A stretch of 64,000 bases of DNA from Chryseobacterium sp. BGARF1 (GTDB taxonomy: Bacteria; Bacteroidota; Bacteroidia; Flavobacteriales; Weeksellaceae), in NCBI RefSeq assembly GCF_001677955.1, contig NZ_LELA01000006.1, positions 1 to 64,000 on the forward strand, written 5' to 3'. The first letter of the stretch is position 1. Every line of letters begins with the position of its first letter. The notes under the pieces are model-generated. The model was given only the letters and a program-made list of their open reading frames with translations. It was not told the DNA's origin and ran no database searches. A program made the translations under genes and the position numbers. Below are positions 60,060-64,000 of this stretch, piece after piece.

Positions 60060-61334
60060 ATGATACAGTATTCCAATATACATCAGACATCAAATTTTGC
60101 CGTATTATCTATCAGTTTTGAAAAGGCTGATGTAGAAACAAGGGGAAAATTTGCTTTTTTTGATGACAATATTAAAAACTTTGTTACCCGAATTCACGAT
60201 GAGAATTTAGGGGACGCATTTGTGGTTTCCACATGCAACAGAACCGAAATTTACACCACTTCACCAAACTATCTTTTGGTCGCCGAAGAATACTGCAAAT
60301 CTATCGGTGTTAATTTTTCAGATTTTTTACGTTTTGCCAATATTTTCACAAAAGAAGAAGCATTGCAGCATCTCTTCCGAGTATCGGCAGGATTAGAAAG
60401 TCAGATTATTGGTGATTTTGAAATCATCGGTCAGATTAAGAAAGCGTATGCCCGTTTTAAAAAAGAAAGACAAAACTCAAATCCTTTTTTAGAAAGGTCG
60501 ATTAATTCTGCGATTCAGATTTCTAAAAGAATAAAAAACGAAACCGGAATTTCAAACGGAGCGGCCTCTGTTTCTTATGCGGCAGTTCATTACATTTTAA
60601 ATAATCAAAAAAGAATTACCGAAAAGAATATTCTCCTTCTCGGAGTTGGTGAAATTGGCCAAAATACGGTCGAAAATTTGGTAAAACACGTTTATCAACC
60701 CACCATAAAAATCGCTAACCGAACTCAGGAAAAAGCGGCGAAAATTTCAGAAAAATACAATATTCCCAATATTGATTATAATGATTTTGAAAAGGAATTA
60801 GACAATACTGATATTTTAATTGTTGCTACGGGCGCAAAAACTCCCATCATCAATAAGTCTCATTTAAAAAACGGAAAAGAAATTCTGATTATTGATCTTT
60901 CTATTCCTCATAATGTTGACAAAGATGTTTCCGAACTCGATAATGTAACCTTGATCGATGTTGACGAGCTTTCAAAACAAATTCAGGAAACCATTCAGCA
61001 GCGTGAAAAAGAAATCCCCAAAGCCGAGGTTATCATTAAAGAAATGACCAAAGATTTTCTGGAATGGGAAAAAAAGAGAAAACTAGCGCCAAACATTCAT
61101 CATTTCAAAGCAGTGCTGAAAAATATGGAGCGCAACGAAATGCACAATTTTTACAGAAAAAATAAGTACATCAATATCAACGACATGGAGCTTTCTGAGA
61201 AGATGATTCAGAAAATAACCAACCGTTTTGCAAAATATATTATCGACAACCCTTTAAAAGCGGAGGAAATTAGTAAATTAATGCACGAAATTTTAGTCGA
61301 ACAACCCAATAACGAATTCAATGAAAAGCATTAG
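60060..61334 (+). CDS. hemA: Glutamyl-tRNA reductase
   Basis: About 424 residues from the ATG at 60060 (MIQYSNIHQ). A TTG at 60048 in the same frame overlaps the promoter box and is rejected. The catalytic Cys lies in STCNRTEIY (residue 59). LESQIIGDFEIIGQIKKAY and the NADPH-binding NILLLGVGEIGQNTVENLVKH follow. It is the first committed step of C5-pathway heme synthesis, reducing glutamyl-tRNA to glutamate-1-semialdehyde. It overlaps hemC by 14 bases. Confidence 0.95.
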   Translation: MIQYSNIHQTSNFAVLSISFEKADVETRGKFAFFDDNIKNFVTRIHDENLGDAFVVSTCNRTEIYTTSPNYLLVAEEYCKSIGVNFSDFLRFANIFTKEEALQHLFRVSAGLESQIIGDFEIIGQIKKAYARFKKERQNSNPFLERSINSAIQISKRIKNETGISNGAASVSYAAVHYILNNQKRITEKNILLLGVGEIGQNTVENLVKHVYQPTIKIANRTQEKAAKISEKYNIPNIDYNDFEKELDNTDILIVATGAKTPIINKSHLKNGKEILIIDLSIPHNVDKDVSELDNVTLIDVDELSKQIQETIQQREKEIPKAEVIIKEMTKDFLEWEKKRKLAPNIHHFKAVLKNMERNEMHNFYRKNKYININDMELSEKMIQKITNRFAKYIIDNPLKAEEISKLMHEILVEQPNNEFNEKH

Positions 61335-62229
61335 AATAGGAACCCGAAATTCTGCACTTGCTCTTTGGCAGGCAAGAGAAGTTGCAAGGCATTTGCAAAA
61401 CCTTAATTACCTTACCGAGATTGTCCCAATCGTTTCTTCAGGTGATAAAAATCTAAACCAACCTCTTTATACTTTAGGAATAACAGGTGTTTTTACGAGA
61501 GATCTAGACACCGCATTACTGAATGACGAAATAGACATTGCCGTACATTCGCTTAAAGATGTACCTACAAAACTACCCGAAAACATAGAAATTGTCGCTT
61601 ATCTTGAAAGAGATTTTCCGCAGGATGTTTTGATTAAAAGAAAATCAGCAATCGACAAAGAATTTCACGAACTTAAATTGGCGACAAGCAGTTTAAGAAG
61701 AAGGGCTTTCTGGTCTAAACACTATCCTACTACAGAATTTTTTGACATCCGAGGAAATATCCAAACTAGGCTTCAGAAGCTGGAGGAACAAGATTTTGAT
61801 GCTACTATTTTATCTCTTGCCGGAATTAAAAGAATGAAAATGGATATCGATTATGAGTTTATTCCATTCATGATTCCTGCACCATCACAAGGTGTGGTAG
61901 CTGTTGCCGGACATTCGGATAAAAAAGAAATTAACGATATTTTAAAACAAATTTCTCACAAACAGACTCAAATTTGTGTAGAGATCGAAAGAAACTTCCT
62001 GAGCACTTTGGAAGGTGGCTGTACCGCACCAATTGGAGCCTTTGCTGAAAAATTTGACGATCAGATCAGATTCAAAGCTGCTCTTTGCTCTTTAGATGGA
62101 AAAAATTATATCGCAACCGACGAAAGTTTTGAATATAATGAAGAAGAAAATTTTGGTGAAAAATTTGCCAATATTGTTTTAGAAAACGGAGGTAAAGAAT
62201 TGATGACTGAAATTAAAAGTCAGCTTTAA
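61321..62229 (+). CDS. hemC: Hydroxymethylbilane synthase
   Basis: 302 residues. It joins four porphobilinogen units to hydroxymethylbilane on a dipyrromethane cofactor bound to C234 (LEGGCTAPIGAF). Other family blocks are IGTRNSALALWQAR, AVHSLKDVPTKLP and the phosphate-binding LATSSLRRRAFW. Overlaps hemA by 14 bases. Its stop codon is followed immediately by a heptamer tandem array. Confidence 0.95.
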   Translation: MKSIRIGTRNSALALWQAREVARHLQNLNYLTEIVPIVSSGDKNLNQPLYTLGITGVFTRDLDTALLNDEIDIAVHSLKDVPTKLPENIEIVAYLERDFPQDVLIKRKSAIDKEFHELKLATSSLRRRAFWSKHYPTTEFFDIRGNIQTRLQKLEEQDFDATILSLAGIKRMKMDIDYEFIPFMIPAPSQGVVAVAGHSDKKEINDILKQISHKQTQICVEIERNFLSTLEGGCTAPIGAFAEKFDDQIRFKAALCSLDGKNYIATDESFEYNEEENFGEKFANIVLENGGKELMTEIKSQL

Positions 62230-62274
62230 GGTTTTAGGTTTTAGGTTTTAGGTTTTAGGTTTTAGGTTTTAGGT
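62230..62274. repeat. Tandem array of the heptamer GGTTTTA
   Basis: Six perfect copies (62230-62271) plus a partial seventh (GGT) start on the base after the hemC stop codon. No interruption, so copy number may vary between strains. Confidence 0.95.
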
Positions 62275-62386
62275 AAAATTAAGATTTTCTGAATCTTAAC
62301 ATTTCTTTATGCTTAAAGAATTTTCATGTTTAAAATTAATTTTTGAACTTTACAAACCTTGTTTTTCAATTCAACATTTTAAGCCA

Positions 62387-62968
62387 ATGAAAAAATTCTT
62401 TTCAATATTCATTTTAGTACTTTTTGTTTTTTTTGGAAAAGCACAAGCTCAGTTTGCTCAAAAATTATCTGATGCAGCTTTAAGCTTAACTAAAGATAAG
62501 GTGACTTACGATCCTGCTTACTACTCCATCAAATATCCAAACGGCGATGTAGCTTCAGACAAAGGTGTCTGTACAGACGTTGTTATCAGAGCCTACAGAA
62601 AATTGGGAATTGATTTACAAAAAGAAGTGCATGAAGATATGAAGAAGAATTTTTCTAAATATCCTAAAAAGTTTGGTTTGAAAAGACCCGACACGAATAT
62701 TGATCACCGAAGAGTTCCCAACCTGATGGTTTTCTTTGCAAAATTTGGAAAATCTAAATCAATCGAAACCAAACCTGAATTATATGCTCCCGGAGATATT
62801 GTAACGTGGCTTCTTCCAGGAAATTTAACGCATATCGGAATTGTGGTCAACAAAAAATCGACAGACGGAAAAAGATATTTAATTGTACATAACATCGGTG
62901 CAGGACAGGTTATTGAAGATTGTCTGTTTAAATTTGACATTACCGGACATTATCAATATTCAAAATAA
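62387..62968 (+). CDS. DUF1287-family exported protein
   Basis: About 193 residues from the ATG at 62387 (MKKFFSIFILVLFVFF, a signal peptide ending near GKAQAQ). The in-frame ATG at 62309 would place a long extra tail before the signal. Blocks are GVCTDVVIRAYRKLGIDLQKEVHEDM (with a Cys that could be the nucleophile), DTNIDHRRVPNL, APGDIVTW and THIGIVVN, an NlpC-like Cys/His arrangement of the DUF1287 family. The function is unknown; a role in cell-wall cleavage is an inference. It lies between hemC and an amidase gene. Confidence 0.85.
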   Translation: MKKFFSIFILVLFVFFGKAQAQFAQKLSDAALSLTKDKVTYDPAYYSIKYPNGDVASDKGVCTDVVIRAYRKLGIDLQKEVHEDMKKNFSKYPKKFGLKRPDTNIDHRRVPNLMVFFAKFGKSKSIETKPELYAPGDIVTWLLPGNLTHIGIVVNKKSTDGKRYLIVHNIGAGQVIEDCLFKFDITGHYQYSK

Positions 62969-62971
62969 TTT

Positions 62972-63631
62972 ATGATGAAAAAGATAGGTTTCGTTCTTTT
63001 CTTATTTATTTTAAACTTTAGCTTGGCACAAAACTCAAGCTTAAAGATTATCGAAAAACCGATCAGTTATTCTGCGGAAAGAATTCAATTAAGTTTAGAG
63101 TATCTAAAAGAACATCACGGTTTAACTCAAAAAACGCCGACAATTGTTCCCAAAATGATTGTTTTGCATTACACAGCAGGAGGAACGGTAGAAAGCAACC
63201 ACAAATATTTCAATAAAACTCACCTTGAAAGTGCAAGAAACACTCTAAAAAAGCAAAGCACTTTAAATGTTTCTTCACAATTCATTATAGACCGAGATGG
63301 AACTATTTATCAGTTAATGGAACCTACAATGTTTGCAAGACATACGATTGGTCTAAATTATTGCGCCATCGGAGTTGAAAACATCGGAAGCAAGAAACAA
63401 CCGCTTACCGAAAAACAAGTGGAAGCCAACGCAGAACTGGTGAGATATTTAACCAAAAAATATAAAATAGAATACTTGATCGGACATTCGGAATACGGAG
63501 TTTTCAGAAATTCTAAATTATGGAAAGAATCTGATCCCAAATATTTCACCGGAAAAGAAGATCCAGGAAAAGATTTCATGACCAAAGTACGAAAGCAAGT
63601 CGCCGATTTACACTTAAAAGACAAACCTTAA
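62972..63631 (+). CDS. N-acetylmuramoyl-L-alanine amidase, exported
   Basis: 219 residues with a signal peptide ending near FSLAQ, then an amidase_2 (AmpD/PGRP-like) domain. LHYTAGG holds zinc ligand H66. HTIGLNYCAIGVE, H172 (IGHSEYG) and the DPG of KEDPGKDF follow as in AmpD (H172 and D197 as likely ligands). It removes stem peptides from peptidoglycan. It starts 3 bases behind the DUF1287 gene and overlaps hemD by one base (TAATG). Confidence 0.9.
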   Translation: MMKKIGFVLFLFILNFSLAQNSSLKIIEKPISYSAERIQLSLEYLKEHHGLTQKTPTIVPKMIVLHYTAGGTVESNHKYFNKTHLESARNTLKKQSTLNVSSQFIIDRDGTIYQLMEPTMFARHTIGLNYCAIGVENIGSKKQPLTEKQVEANAELVRYLTKKYKIEYLIGHSEYGVFRNSKLWKESDPKYFTGKEDPGKDFMTKVRKQVADLHLKDKP

Positions 63632-64000
63632 TGAACATTTTATTTACCAAAAACATCGATCCAAAATATCTTTCAGAAAAACTGGGAAATAATATTTCGA
63701 TTGATTGTGTTGAGGTAATAAAAACAAAATCGATTTCTATAGAGCGTTTTGACCTGAAAGATCGATCGCTTATCTTCACAAGTTTCAATGGCGTAAAATC
63801 TTTTTTTGAAAACAGGTTTCTGCCTAATGAAGATTTTACCGCAAAAAACTATAATAAAATTTATTGTGTAGGTGAAAAAACCAAAAGAGAACTTCGTAAA
63901 AACGGATTCGGAACCTTTAAGGTTTTAAAAAACGCAGAAACATTATCCCATTTTATTATCGAAAACTGCGCTCACGAAAAATTCATTCATTTTTGTGGAA
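63631..64000 (+). CDS. hemD: Uroporphyrinogen-III synthase, truncated by the window edge
   Basis: The first ~123 codons are present: MNILFTKNIDPKYLSEKL, then SLIFTSFNGVKSFFEN and IYCVGEKTKRELRKNGF, the pattern of HemD in this phylum, which closes the tetrapyrrole ring with inversion of ring D. The protein continues past base 64000. Its ATG shares one base with the amidase stop. Together with hemA and hemC it forms a heme operon interrupted by two cell-wall-type genes. Confidence 0.85.
   Translation, partial: MNILFTKNIDPKYLSEKLGNNISIDCVEVIKTKSISIERFDLKDRSLIFTSFNGVKSFFENRFLPNEDFTAKNYNKIYCVGEKTKRELRKNGFGTFKVLKNAETLSHFIIENCAHEKFIHFCG

Noticed and set aside
1-64000. CRISPR array, tRNA or rRNA genes, prophage or complete IS element
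   Set aside because: No spaced direct-repeat array, no cloverleaf with a conserved T-loop, no transposase or integrase ORF was seen on either strand.

Overview
The window looks like a chromosomal segment of a Flavobacteriia member, most likely Chryseobacterium or a close relative in the Weeksellaceae. Evidence seen directly: AT-rich DNA; promoters of the Bacteroidota type (-7 box TANNTTTG, e.g. TATCTTTG, TACTTTTG); many exported proteins whose signal peptide ends in AQ; two proteins with type IX secretion sorting tails; a type III glutamine synthetase; and LptE-like and DUF5687-like families typical of this group. The genus is an inference. I saw no rRNA, tRNA, CRISPR array, prophage or complete insertion sequence.

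Layout. 1-5.7 kb: a possible toxin-tail remnant with a small exported protein, a WYL regulator, two exported proteins, tadA, coaX and an M23 peptidase. 5.8-13.6 kb: prfA, two unknown proteins, then a leftward operon of a sigma-54 activator, a membrane protein, lptE and a long acidic TPR-like protein. 13.7-24.4 kb: a DUF1016/YhcG nuclease with a small exported partner, miaB, three TonB-C-like paralogues (one broken by a TAG), an MFS transporter, lysA with an attenuator-like leader, a DnaQ-type exonuclease and a HerA-like ATPase. 24.8-26.9 kb: a sulfur-handling operon (persulfide-dioxygenase-like MBL/rhodanese, rhodanese lipoprotein, thioredoxin). 27-32.4 kb: two tandem FISUMP/T9SS secreted paralogues with a divergent AraC regulator. 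32.5-36.3 kb: a His-rich membrane peptide and divergent class I and class II fumarases. 36.4-45.2 kb: an S41-like protein, an outer-membrane barrel, an ECF sigma/anti-sigma pair, an ABC-2 exporter and an M1 peptidase. 45.5-54 kb: a DUF6909-like protein, a YwqK/MORN repeat protein, glnN, an NlpC/P60 lipoprotein and a pentapeptide protein. 54.1-59.8 kb: the complete mreBCD-mrdA-rodA elongasome operon. 60-64 kb: hemA-hemC, two cell-wall-type enzymes, then hemD running off the right edge.

The most unusual signals are regulatory or repetitive. (1) A lysA leader has a Lys-containing mini-ORF, a terminator just before the lysA ATG, and a possible antiterminator pairing. (2) A 27-bp direct-repeat operator sits at exactly the same distance from the -7 box of both FISUMP genes, next to a divergent AraC gene. 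(3) Several families of probable dispersed repeats occur: 150-180 bp elements with terminal inverted repeats, paired-hairpin REP-like elements, a 33-nt perfect palindrome, a GC-rich 82-nt element and a heptamer tandem array. (4) Tandem palindromic DNA is translated in frame inside the YhcG gene. No complete, clearly new multi-gene system was found. Gene functions are assigned from motifs read by eye; no database search was possible.
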